A stretch of 64,000 nt of DNA from Pseudomonadota bacterium (GTDB lineage Bacteria; Myxococcota_A; UBA796; SXON01), in the NCBI GenBank assembly GCA_030685065.1, contig JAUXQH010000013.1:1-64000 (forward strand). The letters run 5' to 3'. The position numbers and the translations under genes are program-made. The notes under the pieces are model-generated. The model was not told where the DNA came from. It was given only the letters and a program-made list of their open reading frames with translations, and did no database searches. Positions within the stretch are counted from its first letter, which is position 1, and each line of letters begins with the position of its first letter. Below are positions 17,397 through 25,980 of the stretch, piece after piece.

Positions 17397-18821
17397 TCAG
17401 CCCGCGAACGCGAGCCAGCCGAGGCCGACGCCCAGCGCCATGCCGCCTACGGCGGCCACCACGGCCGCGCTTCCGAACACCGCCCATTTGAGGCCCCCGC
17501 GTGCGGGCGGCGCCGCGGCGCTGCCGGGGGCGGCAGCGTCTACGTGGAACGCTTCGTGCCGGGCGTCCGCCCGCCCGCCCGCGCGAGCCGCGCCTGCCGC
17601 GGGGGCGTCCCCCAGGCGGAGCGTCACGACGTGGCTCCGCCGCTCGCCCTTCCAGTCCGCCACGATCTCGATGCGCGCGAGGCCGTCGGGATCGACCCCG
17701 CCGGAGCGCACGTCCACCACGACCGCGCCGGGCGCGACGATCGCGGCGTCGAAGGGGGCGCCGATCGGGAGCTCCGGGGAGGGGGGCTCGATGCCGTTGA
17801 CGGGGGTGGCCTCACCCCCGAGGTGCCCATCGTGGTGCCCGTTGGAGAGCCCACCGGGGAGCCCGTTGAGGGGGTGGCTGCGCGAGCGGTCGCCCATGAG
17901 GGCGGCGAGCCCCGCGGCGCCAGGGCCGTGCAGGACGGGCCCTTGGATGGGCCGCGCCACGGGATCCCGCGGGACCGGCAGCTCGTCGAACGGGCCATCC
18001 ATCGGACCGATCGGCTCGGGAGGCGTCACGTCCTCGCTGCGCACCACGAGCTCGGAGAGCACCGCGTCGACCTGGCTTGCGTCGAGCTTTCCTTCCGCAC
18101 GCAGCCGCCGCACGGCCTCGTCCTCTCCGGGGCGCACGGCGCGGATGGCGTCCATCTGGTCGCGCACGACCTGGCGCTCGTCTTCCGGCTCGGCGCGCTC
18201 CACCGCCGTCAGCGGCAGGGCGTTGCTCTGCCCGGAGAGGTTCTCCCGGATGCGCTTGCCCGCGATGTCGGTGATGCGGCGGAGCGTGTCGAGCACGCCG
18301 CGCCCCTCCGAGGCCACCGCCTCGATCACCGGCACCCCGAACGGGTTGAGCTCGGCGGTCATCTTGTCGACCGGCATCGCGCCGGCGATGTCGCGCTTGT
18401 TGAGCTGGAGCACGAGCGGGATGCTGGAGAGGTCCAGGCCTTGCGCGCGAAGGTTGTCTTCGAGGTCGACCAGGGCCTCGAGGTTGGCCGTGGCGCGCGC
18501 GGGGTTCGAGTCCGCCACGAACACCACGGCATCGGCGCCCTGGAGCACCACGCGGCGAGTCTCCTTGTAGTAGATCTGCCCGGGTACGGTGAACAGCTTG
18601 AACCGCGCGGTGAAGCCCGCGATCTCACCGAAGCGCAGCGGCGCGTAGTCGAAGAAGAGCGTCCGGTCCTGCTCCGTGCGCAACGAGTGGAGCTCGCCGC
18701 GCTGCCCGGCCGGCATGAGGCGATGCAGCACCTCGACGTTCGTCGTCTTGCCGGAGAGCGCCGGCCCGTAGAAGACGATCTTCACTTCGATTTCGCGTCG
18801 CGCGAAGTTGATCAGCGCCAT
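17397..18821 (-). CDS. MglA-like small GTPase with C-terminal membrane tail
   Basis: A 474-residue protein. The first 200 residues are an MglA-type Ras-like GTPase: MALINFARREIEVKIVFYGP leads into the P-loop GPALSGKTT (19-27), TVPGQ (78-82) replaces the DxxG switch as in MglA, and NKRD (141-144) gives guanine specificity. About 240 residues of Pro/Gly/Asp-rich linker follow, including a short beta-rich segment near 375-415. A single hydrophobic helix (about 447-471) ends the protein, so it is predicted to be tail-anchored. Canonical MglA, which controls polarity and gliding, is about 195 residues and soluble. I chose ATG 18821 over 18857 because the conserved N-terminus begins there. Confidence 0.85.
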   Translation of the reverse strand: MALINFARREIEVKIVFYGPALSGKTTNVEVLHRLMPAGQRGELHSLRTEQDRTLFFDYAPLRFGEIAGFTARFKLFTVPGQIYYKETRRVVLQGADAVVFVADSNPARATANLEALVDLEDNLRAQGLDLSSIPLVLQLNKRDIAGAMPVDKMTAELNPFGVPVIEAVASEGRGVLDTLRRITDIAGKRIRENLSGQSNALPLTAVERAEPEDERQVVRDQMDAIRAVRPGEDEAVRRLRAEGKLDASQVDAVLSELVVRSEDVTPPEPIGPMDGPFDELPVPRDPVARPIQGPVLHGPGAAGLAALMGDRSRSHPLNGLPGGLSNGHHDGHLGGEATPVNGIEPPSPELPIGAPFDAAIVAPGAVVVDVRSGGVDPDGLARIEIVADWKGERRSHVVTLRLGDAPAAGAARAGGRADARHEAFHVDAAAPGSAAAPPARGGLKWAVFGSAAVVAAVGGMALGVGLGWLAFAG

Positions 18822-18933
18822 CGACCAGGCCTCCCGGGGCCAGCGGAGGCGGATCATACAGGATCCGGGCCATGAGCGGGGTCGGAAGCGTTAAGACCGC
18901 TGCCCGCCGTTCGCCCCCACGCCGAGGCTCTCC

Positions 18934-19734
18934 ATGCATCCGCTCATTCCCGCGTTCGAGCCCTTCGCCATCGATCTGGGCCCCATCGCCATCCATGGCT
19001 TCGGGATCCTCGTCGCCATCGGTTTTCTCCTCGGCGGGAGCGTCGCGCAGAAGAAGGCGGCGCAGTTCACCGGGGACCCGAAAGCGTCCGATCGAATCAA
19101 CCGCCTCGTCGGCTGGCTCATCTTCGGCACGTTCGTCGGCGGCCACCTCGGCGACGTGCTGATGTACCACCCGCAGGACCTGGCGAAGGACCCGATGCTG
19201 CTCTTCCGCGTGTGGGAGGGGCTCTCGAGCTTCGGCGGCTTCGCCATGTGCGTGCCGCTCTGCATCTGGTTCTTCCACCGGGAAAAGGTCAATCCCTGGC
19301 CCTACCTCGACTCCCTCGCGTTCGGCTTCGCGATCGGCTGGTTCTTCGGGCGCATGGGCTGCTTCTCCGCCCACGACCACCCGGGCGCGCAGACCAACTT
19401 CTGGCTCGGCGTGTACGGGATGTGCCCCGGCGGCAACCCGACGATCGCGTGCCACGACCTCGGCTTGTACGAGGCGCTCTGGTCGGGCGGCGTCTTCCTC
19501 CTCTTCACCCTCCTCGACCGCAAGCCCCGGTTCCACGGCTTCTACGTCGCGTGGATCGCCGTGCTCTACGGCCCGTTCCGGTTCCTGCTCGACTTCGGCC
19601 GCTCGTCCCCGGTGGACGAGGGCGGCCGCCTCGCCGGGCTCACGCCCGCCCAGTACGGCAGCGTCATCGTGACCCTGCTCGGCGTCTGGATGTTGAGCAC
19701 CCGGTCGAAGGCGGCGATGCGAAAGGCGGCGTGA
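18934..19734 (+). CDS. lgt: Prolipoprotein diacylglyceryl transferase
   Basis: A 266-residue inner-membrane enzyme that transfers diacylglycerol to the lipobox cysteine of prolipoproteins. Seven hydrophobic segments are visible. The Lgt signature appears as GRMGCFSAHDHPG, near residues 143-155, which differs in detail from the common GRIGNFINGELYG form but keeps Gly, Arg and Phe. The start is ATG 18934, 112 bp from the divergent GTPase gene. Its presence fits the many lipoproteins in this window. Confidence 0.92.
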   Translation: MHPLIPAFEPFAIDLGPIAIHGFGILVAIGFLLGGSVAQKKAAQFTGDPKASDRINRLVGWLIFGTFVGGHLGDVLMYHPQDLAKDPMLLFRVWEGLSSFGGFAMCVPLCIWFFHREKVNPWPYLDSLAFGFAIGWFFGRMGCFSAHDHPGAQTNFWLGVYGMCPGGNPTIACHDLGLYEALWSGGVFLLFTLLDRKPRFHGFYVAWIAVLYGPFRFLLDFGRSSPVDEGGRLAGLTPAQYGSVIVTLLGVWMLSTRSKAAMRKAA

Positions 19735-19812
19735 AGCGCCGCTCCGTCGTCCGAGGTGGACGCGGACGAGGCCCTGACTCGGGCTGATCGGAGCGCCGGT
19801 ACGAGGCGGGGT

Positions 19813-19891
19813 GGACCGCCTGCAGCAGGGTCCGGCGGTGGGGCCCCTTGGGGGGGACCGCCGGGGGCCCCTGATGCGGTTCTGGCGGTCC
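19813..19891. repeat. Two related hairpins between convergent genes
   Basis: GGACCGCC occurs at 19813-19820 and 19855-19862. The second copy pairs perfectly with GGCGGTCC at 19884-19891 (8-bp stem, 21-nt loop). The first pairs with GGCGGT at 19834-19839. The region lies between lgt and the convergent propeller operon and may act as a bidirectional terminator or a small REP-like element. There is no T-tract. Confidence 0.45.
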
Positions 19892-19926
19892 GGCCTGCAT
19901 CGTGCCCCCCGGACGATCTCATCCGA

Positions 19927-21465
19927 TCAGTGATCGATCCCGCTGTTCAGCTCGAAGCCGGTGATGGTGTCGAGCGAGGCGGACGCGGGCTCGTAGAAGC
20001 TGATGCGCCCCAGATCGTGCTCCTGGCTCACCCACGCGGTGTTGCCGCCCGGCAGCACCCCGAGGTGCACCGGCTCGCTCGGGAGCCGAACCTCGTCGTA
20101 CAACAGGGTCTCGAAGTTCAGGATCTCCAGGTACTTGAGCCCATCGAGCACGAAGAAGCCCCAACGACCGTCATCCGACGTGGCGAAGTTGGTGGGCTCG
20201 GCGTCGAGCACGAGCGGGTTCGTCCGGAAGTCGTCCAGATCGATGAGCGTCAGCGCCCACTCGCCGTAAAAAGGGCTCGTGCCGTCCGCTCCCTCGGCGT
20301 CCGCCCGGGTGTGGAACACCAGGAGCGAGCCGCCGGTCGGGCTCACGCCCATCGACGCGACGGGCTTGATCAAGCTCCGCTCGGTGATGGTCCCGCTCGT
20401 CACGTCCCACACGCCGTACGTCGTGAGAAGGGCCGCGTTCGTGTAGAGGATGGCGGTGCCGTCATCCGCGAACAACACCGAGCCGTAGGCGCTCGCCATG
20501 GGCGCGATCACGGGGGTACCCCAGGGATCGCGGGCGTCGAAGGTCCAGACCTCGCGGGCGCCGCGCGCGACGACGGAGATCCGCTCCCCGTCGGGAGACA
20601 GGTCCATGTCGGTCGGGTTCTCGCCCACGGGCACGCGCTCCACGGCCTCCCCGACCAGGTCCACCACGACCAGCTCGCTCGCCCCGAACTGCCGCACGAA
20701 GGCGAAGGCGCCGTCGGGAGAGAGCTCCACCTCCTCGGCGGCGGGCGCGTTCATCGCGTCCTCCTCGATGGGGATGAACCGGGGGGCGAGCACGTCCGCA
20801 GTCAGATCGATGAGCGCGAGCGATGCGTCGCTCACGACGACCGCGAGGGCGCCGTCGACGCTCCACTTCACGCCGTGCGGGTTGAACCCCACGGCCATCG
20901 GCGTGTGGATGCCGGTGCCCAGGTTCACGAGGCTCACCTCGTTGAACGAGAGCACGCCGTCGGCGGGGTCTTCGCTCTCCGCGTCGGGGTCGTACCAGGC
21001 CATCGCCCACTTGCCGTCGTCCGAGAGGGCGAGGCGGTTCAGGTTCGGCCGCACCGGGACATTGGTCACGGCCATGGTCGGCGCGTCCACGATGCTGATG
21101 TCGTCGCTGCCCTCGTTGAGGGTGACGGCGTACGAGTAGTCGGCGGCGGTCGCGACGACGGCAGGCAGGGCGCCCACGTCGGCCGTGAGCGCGGCGAGGG
21201 AGGGCACGGACACCCGCGTGACCGTGCCGCGCGTCGGGTTGGCGATGAACACGTAGGCGTCCGTCGCGGCCGGCGCGAGGCGGAGGAAGTCGTCCTCCTC
21301 CTCGGGGGGCGTGTCCACGTCGGTGTCGTCGTGGTCCCCGGTATCGCTGGGGGGCTCGGCGCCCGAGTAGCCGGTGTCGCTACTCGCGTCCTGGGCGTAC
21401 TTGAGTCCGCTCTCGCTGCACCCGCCGAGCGCCAGCAGCGCGAGCATCGCTCGTCCGGCGCGCAT
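19927..21465 (-). CDS. Beta-propeller lipoprotein (copy 2)
   Basis: A 512-residue surface or periplasmic lipoprotein. The leader MRAGRAMLALLALGGC ends at the lipobox cysteine (residue 16). An Asp/Thr-rich spacer with EEEDDF follows, then about 440 residues of YVTN-like beta-propeller blades: DAYVFIANPTRGTVTRVSVPSL, NEGSDDISIVDAPT and repeated ELSPDG or DLSPDG turns. It is closely similar along its length to the protein at 23693-25246, including the start (EEEDDFL.LAP.ATDAYVF.ANPTR) and the end (DTITGFELNS), so the two are paralogues. The start ATG shares its A with the stop of the beta-barrel gene. No catalytic residues are apparent. Confidence 0.85.
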   Translation of the reverse strand: MRAGRAMLALLALGGCSESGLKYAQDASSDTGYSGAEPPSDTGDHDDTDVDTPPEEEDDFLRLAPAATDAYVFIANPTRGTVTRVSVPSLAALTADVGALPAVVATAADYSYAVTLNEGSDDISIVDAPTMAVTNVPVRPNLNRLALSDDGKWAMAWYDPDAESEDPADGVLSFNEVSLVNLGTGIHTPMAVGFNPHGVKWSVDGALAVVVSDASLALIDLTADVLAPRFIPIEEDAMNAPAAEEVELSPDGAFAFVRQFGASELVVVDLVGEAVERVPVGENPTDMDLSPDGERISVVARGAREVWTFDARDPWGTPVIAPMASAYGSVLFADDGTAILYTNAALLTTYGVWDVTSGTITERSLIKPVASMGVSPTGGSLLVFHTRADAEGADGTSPFYGEWALTLIDLDDFRTNPLVLDAEPTNFATSDDGRWGFFVLDGLKYLEILNFETLLYDEVRLPSEPVHLGVLPGGNTAWVSQEHDLGRISFYEPASASLDTITGFELNSGIDH

Positions 21466-22103
21466 CAGAACCGCACCCCGACGCCCGTGCGCCCGGCGAA
21501 CCCGGAGAACTGCACCGAGCCGAGATCCGGGAGGACCATCGGGGCCAACCAGCCGTAGCCGAGCTCGACGTACGGGGCGATCGCGACCTGGCCGCGGACC
21601 CGGATGATGAAGTCGAGCCCGCCGCCGGCGAGGAAGCCGCCGGTCAGCCCGGCGCGCTGCACCTGGGTGAGGTTCTCGTCGTCGTTGCTGTCGTCATCCA
21701 GGCGGGCGAGCCCGCGCATGCCGACCACCTGGGCGGTGACGTAGGGATGGAGCCACTTGAACACCTTCACGTCCGCCTTGGAGCCGACCGTGATCTGGTC
21801 CGTGTAAAGGGCGGCGCGGAACGAGCCGCTCTCGTCGTAGTAGTCGTCGTCCTCCTCACCGGCGCCGTTGAAGTACACGGTGGCGCCGTTCGTGGCGTGT
21901 TGCCACCCCGCGATGATGGCCACGTTGGGGTGCACGGCAAAGCCGCCGCGGAGCCCCACGGAGGCCAGCGAGTCCCCCGACGAGAAGAGATCCCACGCCG
22001 GGTCGTTCGCGCCGATCCAGCCGACCTCGAAGCTGAGCTCGTTGGACGAGGCGGCCGCCGGAGACGCGAGGGTGACGAGCAGGGAGATCATCGTGGAAAG
22101 CAT
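21465..22103 (-). CDS. Outer-membrane beta-barrel protein
   Basis: A 212-residue protein with a signal peptide (MLSTMISLLVTLASPAAA) and alternating amphipathic strands, ending in GRTGVGVRF; a terminal aromatic residue is the usual barrel-assembly signal. The size suits an 8-stranded OmpA/OmpW-like barrel. One loop is very acidic (EEDDDYYDE, then DDDSNDDEN). It sits inside the propeller lipoprotein operon, 1 bp after the upstream gene and overlapping the downstream one, so a joint complex is plausible. Confidence 0.8.
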   Translation of the reverse strand: MLSTMISLLVTLASPAAASSNELSFEVGWIGANDPAWDLFSSGDSLASVGLRGGFAVHPNVAIIAGWQHATNGATVYFNGAGEEDDDYYDESGSFRAALYTDQITVGSKADVKVFKWLHPYVTAQVVGMRGLARLDDDSNDDENLTQVQRAGLTGGFLAGGGLDFIIRVRGQVAIAPYVELGYGWLAPMVLPDLGSVQFSGFAGRTGVGVRF

Positions 22104-22104
22104 G

Positions 22105-23700
22105 TTATTCCTCCACGTTGCGGCGCGGCAACAGCGGTCGATCGAGCAGGCCGGTCGACGCGAAGCCGGCGGCGGTGGTGAGGGTCTCGGTGGCGGCGTC
22201 CACGAAGGTGACGAGGCCGAGGGCGTTGGGGTGGGTCACGACGAACAGCCCGCCGGGCATCGCGTCGATGCCGACGGGGGGCTCCTCGAGCACGATCTCG
22301 CTCGCGGTGGCGGCGGCCACGTCGATCTTCTGGAGGGCATCCACGCCGCTCATCAGCACGAGCGCGTAGTTGGCGGTGTCAGCCGTCGTGAGCGCAAATC
22401 CGACCGGCTCGCCCTCGAGCAGCAGCGCGACCGGATCGCGGGGGGCCAGCCCGAGCTCGAACAAGCCGAGCCCGTAGTACTGATCGTAGAACCCGGACAC
22501 GTCGTTCCCGCCCGAGCTCTCGGTGCGCATCGTCGCGACGCCCCAGGCGGCGTCCTCGGTGAGGCGCAGCTCCATGACCGGGTTCTCGGCGCGCTCTTCG
22601 TGGAGCGTGCCCGAGAGGGTGTCGAACAGGTACACGTCGTGCGTGTTGCCGCGGTCGTTGTACAGGACGACCTGCCCGTCGCCGCCAGAGAGCTGCGTGC
22701 ACGGCTCGTCGAGGGGGAAGCTCTCCACCTCGAACAGCTCGTGCTCGAGCACGTCGAGCGCCGCGCGGTTGGCGTAGACGATGAGGGTGTGGTTGGTCGC
22801 CGCGTCGACGAGCAGATCGGCCGGCACGCCGTCGAGCTCGACGATGTCGATGCTCTCGTTCGTCAGATCGAGCACGTACAGCTCGCTCTGACCGGACACG
22901 CTGACGAGGGCGTACTCGGTGTCGCCGTCGTCGTCGGAGATCAGCACGGCGTTGTCGGGATCGACCTCCTGATCGACGTCGAGCGTGAGCGGGTAGACGA
23001 CGGTTCGGGTCCACGCGTCTTCACCGACGAGCGAGACCACGGCGACCTTGCTGCGGGAGAGCACGAGGGCCTTCCCGCCGTCCGCGCTGAACAGCACGTT
23101 CTCCGGGGCGAAGCCGACGGGCACCGCGTGCGACTCGCCGGACGCGATGTCGACGAACACGGCCTCGGTGAGGTTGAGCACCCCCGACACGTCGATGGAG
23201 GCGCCCGCGGAGAAGTCCAGGTAGGCCACGGCCAACGTGCCCGCGTCGTTGAAGGCGAAGGCGTTGTACTGGGCGGGCACGTCGAGCGCGTGCTCCACGG
23301 CGCCGTCGCGGATCAGCACGAGCTCGGACGCGGTGTCGAGGTCCTCGTCCCGGCAATCGTCGACGTACACGATCGTCGGATCGTCGTCCGAGCACACCGG
23401 CCACGAGACGAACGCGAGGATCGTCTGGTTGTCCGGCGCGAGCGTCATGCGGTCGGGGGAGGCCCCCGCGAGATCCACGGCGGCGAAGGAGCCGTCGGGC
23501 CGCACGCGAACGAGGTCACCGGCGGCGGGGAGGCGCACGTACACGCCGTCTTCGGCGGGCACGACCGCGGGATCCCACGTGGCGTCGTCGAGGTAGTTGG
23601 TGCTCTGGCCCGGGAGATCCCAGGGGTCACACCCGGCGAGCAGGCCGAGGAGCGGGGCGCAGAGGAGGGGGAGGCGGCGGAGGCGTGGGGCGCTAGTCAT
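22105..23700 (-). CDS. Divergent beta-propeller lipoprotein
   Basis: A 531-residue lipoprotein with leader ending LLGLLAGC (cysteine 24) and no long Asp/Thr spacer. The body reads as a propeller (GVYVRLPAAGDLVRVRPDG, NAFAFNDAGTLAVAYLD, VLFSADGGKALVLS) that resembles its neighbours in outline but is not a close copy. It starts at ATG 23700, overlapping the upstream propeller gene by 8 bp. It may have a different ligand from the paired paralogues. Confidence 0.8.
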   Translation of the reverse strand: MTSAPRLRRLPLLCAPLLGLLAGCDPWDLPGQSTNYLDDATWDPAVVPAEDGVYVRLPAAGDLVRVRPDGSFAAVDLAGASPDRMTLAPDNQTILAFVSWPVCSDDDPTIVYVDDCRDEDLDTASELVLIRDGAVEHALDVPAQYNAFAFNDAGTLAVAYLDFSAGASIDVSGVLNLTEAVFVDIASGESHAVPVGFAPENVLFSADGGKALVLSRSKVAVVSLVGEDAWTRTVVYPLTLDVDQEVDPDNAVLISDDDGDTEYALVSVSGQSELYVLDLTNESIDIVELDGVPADLLVDAATNHTLIVYANRAALDVLEHELFEVESFPLDEPCTQLSGGDGQVVLYNDRGNTHDVYLFDTLSGTLHEERAENPVMELRLTEDAAWGVATMRTESSGGNDVSGFYDQYYGLGLFELGLAPRDPVALLLEGEPVGFALTTADTANYALVLMSGVDALQKIDVAAATASEIVLEEPPVGIDAMPGGLFVVTHPNALGLVTFVDAATETLTTAAGFASTGLLDRPLLPRRNVEE

Positions 23701-25246
23701 GTTCGATCTCGCTGTTCAGCTCGAAGCCGGTGATGGTGTCGAGCGCGTCTGCATCGGGGTCGTAGAAGGAGAGGCGGCCGAGATCGTGGTCCTGGCTCAC
23801 CCAGGCGATCTCGCTGCCGGGGAGCACGCCGAGGTGCACCGGGGGGCTCTTCAGGGTCACCTCCTCGTAGAGAAGCGTGTCGAAGTCCAGGACTTCCAGC
23901 CACTTGTTCCCATCCATCACGAAGAAGCCGTACCGGCCGTCGTCGCTGGTGGAGTAGGACGCCGGCTCGTCCGGGAGCAGCATCGGGTTCTGACGGAAGT
24001 CGCCCAGATCGATGAGGGTCAGGGCCCACTCGCCCGCGAAGGGGCTGTCCGGGTCGGCGTCGGCCGCGTCCGCCTGGGTGTGGAACGCGAGCAGGGAGCC
24101 GCCCGTCGGGCTCACGCCCAGGCTCTGCACCGGCTTGACGAGGCTCCGCTCCGTGATCGTGCCGGTGGCGGTGTCCCACACGGCAAACGACGCGAGCAAC
24201 GAGGCGTTCGTGTAGAGGATCGCCTGGCTCCCGTCCCCGGTGTAGAGCAGCGAGCCGTACGGGGAGTCGAACGGTACGACCGTCGCCACCGCGAAGGGGT
24301 TGGTAGCCTCGAGGACCCAGAGCTCCTGGGCCCCGCGGGACACGACCGTGAGCGTGTTGCCGTCGGGAGAGAGGTCGAGATCGGTGGGGTTGTCGCCCAC
24401 GGTCACGCGGTCGACGCCGAGGGTCACGAGGTCCACGACGACCAGATCGTTCGAGCCGAACTGGCGCACGTACGCGTAGCTGCCGTCGGGAGAGAGCTCC
24501 ACTTCCTCGGCCTGCGGGGCGTCCACCGGGTCGTCCGAGATCTCGATGAGCGTGGGCGAGAGGGTGGTCGCCGTCAGGTCGATGAGCGCGAGGGAGGCGT
24601 CGCTCACCACGAGGGCGAGGGTGCCGTCCTCGCTCCACCGAACGCCGCGTGGGTTGAATCCCACAGCGAGGGGTGTGTGCGCGCCCGTGTCGAGGTGCAC
24701 GAAGCTCACCTCGTTGAAGCTCTGCACGCCGCCGTCCCCGCCGCCGTCGTCGAGGTCGGGGTCGTACCAGGCCATCACCCAGGCGGCGTCCCCCGAGAGC
24801 GCGAGCCGGTTGAAGTTGGGGCGAATCGCCACTTCCCGAACCGCGAGCGTGGAGGCCTCGATGATGCTGACCGAGTCACTTCCCTCGTTCAACGTCACGG
24901 CCCGCGAGTAGTCCGCCGTGGTCTGGATGACCGACGGGCCCGCGCCGACGGCCGTCGTGAGCACTTCGAGGCTCGGGACGGAGATGCGCGTGACCGTGTC
25001 CCGCGTCGGATTGGCGACGAAGACATAGGCATCCGTTGCAGAGGGCGCGAGGGAGAGGAAGTCGTCCTCCTCTTCGGGGGGGCCGTCGTCGTCGGAGTCG
25101 GCGTCGGCATCGACATCGGCGTCGCCCTCGGAGGCGTCGCCAGTGTCGTCACGGGCGTGGTCCCCCGCGCCAAGATCGTAGTCGGCGGAGCAGCTCGCGA
25201 GGAGCAGCACCAGGGGAAGGGGGGATCGCAGCATTCGGCTCTCCAT
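23693..25246 (-). CDS. Beta-propeller lipoprotein (copy 1), first gene of operon
   Basis: A 517-residue lipoprotein with leader MLRSPLPLVLLLASC, an Asp-rich spacer (DADVDADADSDDDG) and then the same propeller fold as the gene at 19927-21465. Identity appears high in most blades. The start could be ATG 25246 (GGAG 8-11 bases upstream) or ATG 25234 (GGAGAG 4-9 bases upstream); I prefer 25246. It heads a tight four-gene unit: propeller, propeller, barrel, propeller. Confidence 0.85.
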   Translation of the reverse strand: MESRMLRSPLPLVLLLASCSADYDLGAGDHARDDTGDASEGDADVDADADSDDDGPPEEEDDFLSLAPSATDAYVFVANPTRDTVTRISVPSLEVLTTAVGAGPSVIQTTADYSRAVTLNEGSDSVSIIEASTLAVREVAIRPNFNRLALSGDAAWVMAWYDPDLDDGGGDGGVQSFNEVSFVHLDTGAHTPLAVGFNPRGVRWSEDGTLALVVSDASLALIDLTATTLSPTLIEISDDPVDAPQAEEVELSPDGSYAYVRQFGSNDLVVVDLVTLGVDRVTVGDNPTDLDLSPDGNTLTVVSRGAQELWVLEATNPFAVATVVPFDSPYGSLLYTGDGSQAILYTNASLLASFAVWDTATGTITERSLVKPVQSLGVSPTGGSLLAFHTQADAADADPDSPFAGEWALTLIDLGDFRQNPMLLPDEPASYSTSDDGRYGFFVMDGNKWLEVLDFDTLLYEEVTLKSPPVHLGVLPGSEIAWVSQDHDLGRLSFYDPDADALDTITGFELNSEIEHD

Positions 25247-25269
25247 GCTTGTCTCCGTGCGTCGGGCTC

Positions 25270-25293
25270 TGCACGAACTGACTTTGCACGAAC
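25270..25293 (-). promoter_or_regulatory. Direct repeat upstream of propeller operon
   Basis: On the minus strand GTTCGTGCA occurs twice, 15 bp apart, about 25-48 bp upstream of the first propeller gene. The spacing is about one and a half helical turns. This suits tandem half-sites for an activator or extracytoplasmic sigma recognition, but no regulator is identified. Confidence 0.3.
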
Positions 25294-25412
25294 CATGCCA
25301 CACTGCGCCGACGGGTGGGAGCGTTCCTTCCGACGGGCGCTTCTACGCGGTCGGAGGTCTGGGCGGGGCGGCCTCCGCGGACGCCCATGACGTTGATGTC
25401 ACGGACGAGATC

Positions 25413-25934
25413 TCAGGAACGCGCGCCCATGCGATCGCGCTCCACGAGCAACAACGCGACGATGGACTTCGCATCGGTCATCTCGCCGCGTCGGATCAGC
25501 GCCACCGCCTCGGCCAACGGCATGCGGACGGGGTCGATGATCTCGTCCGCGTCCAGATCGGTCGCCACCTGGGTGAGCCCGGTCGCGACGTACAGATGGA
25601 TCACCTCGTCGGTGAAGGCCGGCGTGGTGTGGATCGACGTGAGGCGCGCGAGCGTGCCGACGAGGCCGACCTCCTCCGCGAGCTCGCGGGCGGCACACAC
25701 CTCGGGCGACTCGCCGGGGTCGAGCTTGCCCGCCGGGATCTCCCAGATGGTGCCCCCCGCCGCATGGCGGTGCTGGCGGATCAGCGTGACGGTGCCGTCG
25801 GCATGGAGGGGCACAACGGCGGCGGCGCCGGGGTGGCGCAGCACCGCGAGGTCGACAACCCGGCCGTTGGGGAGGGCCACCGTCTCGACTCCGTAGTCGC
25901 CGATAGAGCTCTTGTGCAGGGAACGTCGCGTCAT
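25413..25934 (-). CDS. Nudix hydrolase, ADP-ribose pyrophosphatase-like
   Basis: A 173-residue Nudix enzyme. The Nudix box is complete in GKLDPGESPEVCAARELAEEVGL, near residues 69-91 (GX5EX7REXXEEXG). IWEIPAGKLDPGE before the box and the Pro in HTTPAFTDEVIHLYVA about 16 residues after it match ADP-ribose pyrophosphatases, which cleave ADP-ribose to AMP and ribose phosphate. It starts at ATG 25934. The 166 bp beyond its stop form the upstream region of the propeller operon. Confidence 0.9.
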   Translation of the reverse strand: MTRRSLHKSSIGDYGVETVALPNGRVVDLAVLRHPGAAAVVPLHADGTVTLIRQHRHAAGGTIWEIPAGKLDPGESPEVCAARELAEEVGLVGTLARLTSIHTTPAFTDEVIHLYVATGLTQVATDLDADEIIDPVRMPLAEAVALIRRGEMTDAKSIVALLLVERDRMGARS

Positions 25935-25980
25935 GCCGGAAGGCTCCGGGAAAGGCTCGCTCAGAGCGCGGGCCCGGCGG

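Noticed and set aside
13366..18570. A very long open frame on the plus strand across acn, recJ and the GTPase gene
   Set aside because: It is antisense to three well-conserved genes, and its product is an Arg/Glu/Gly/His-rich low-complexity sequence typical of GC-rich shadow frames.
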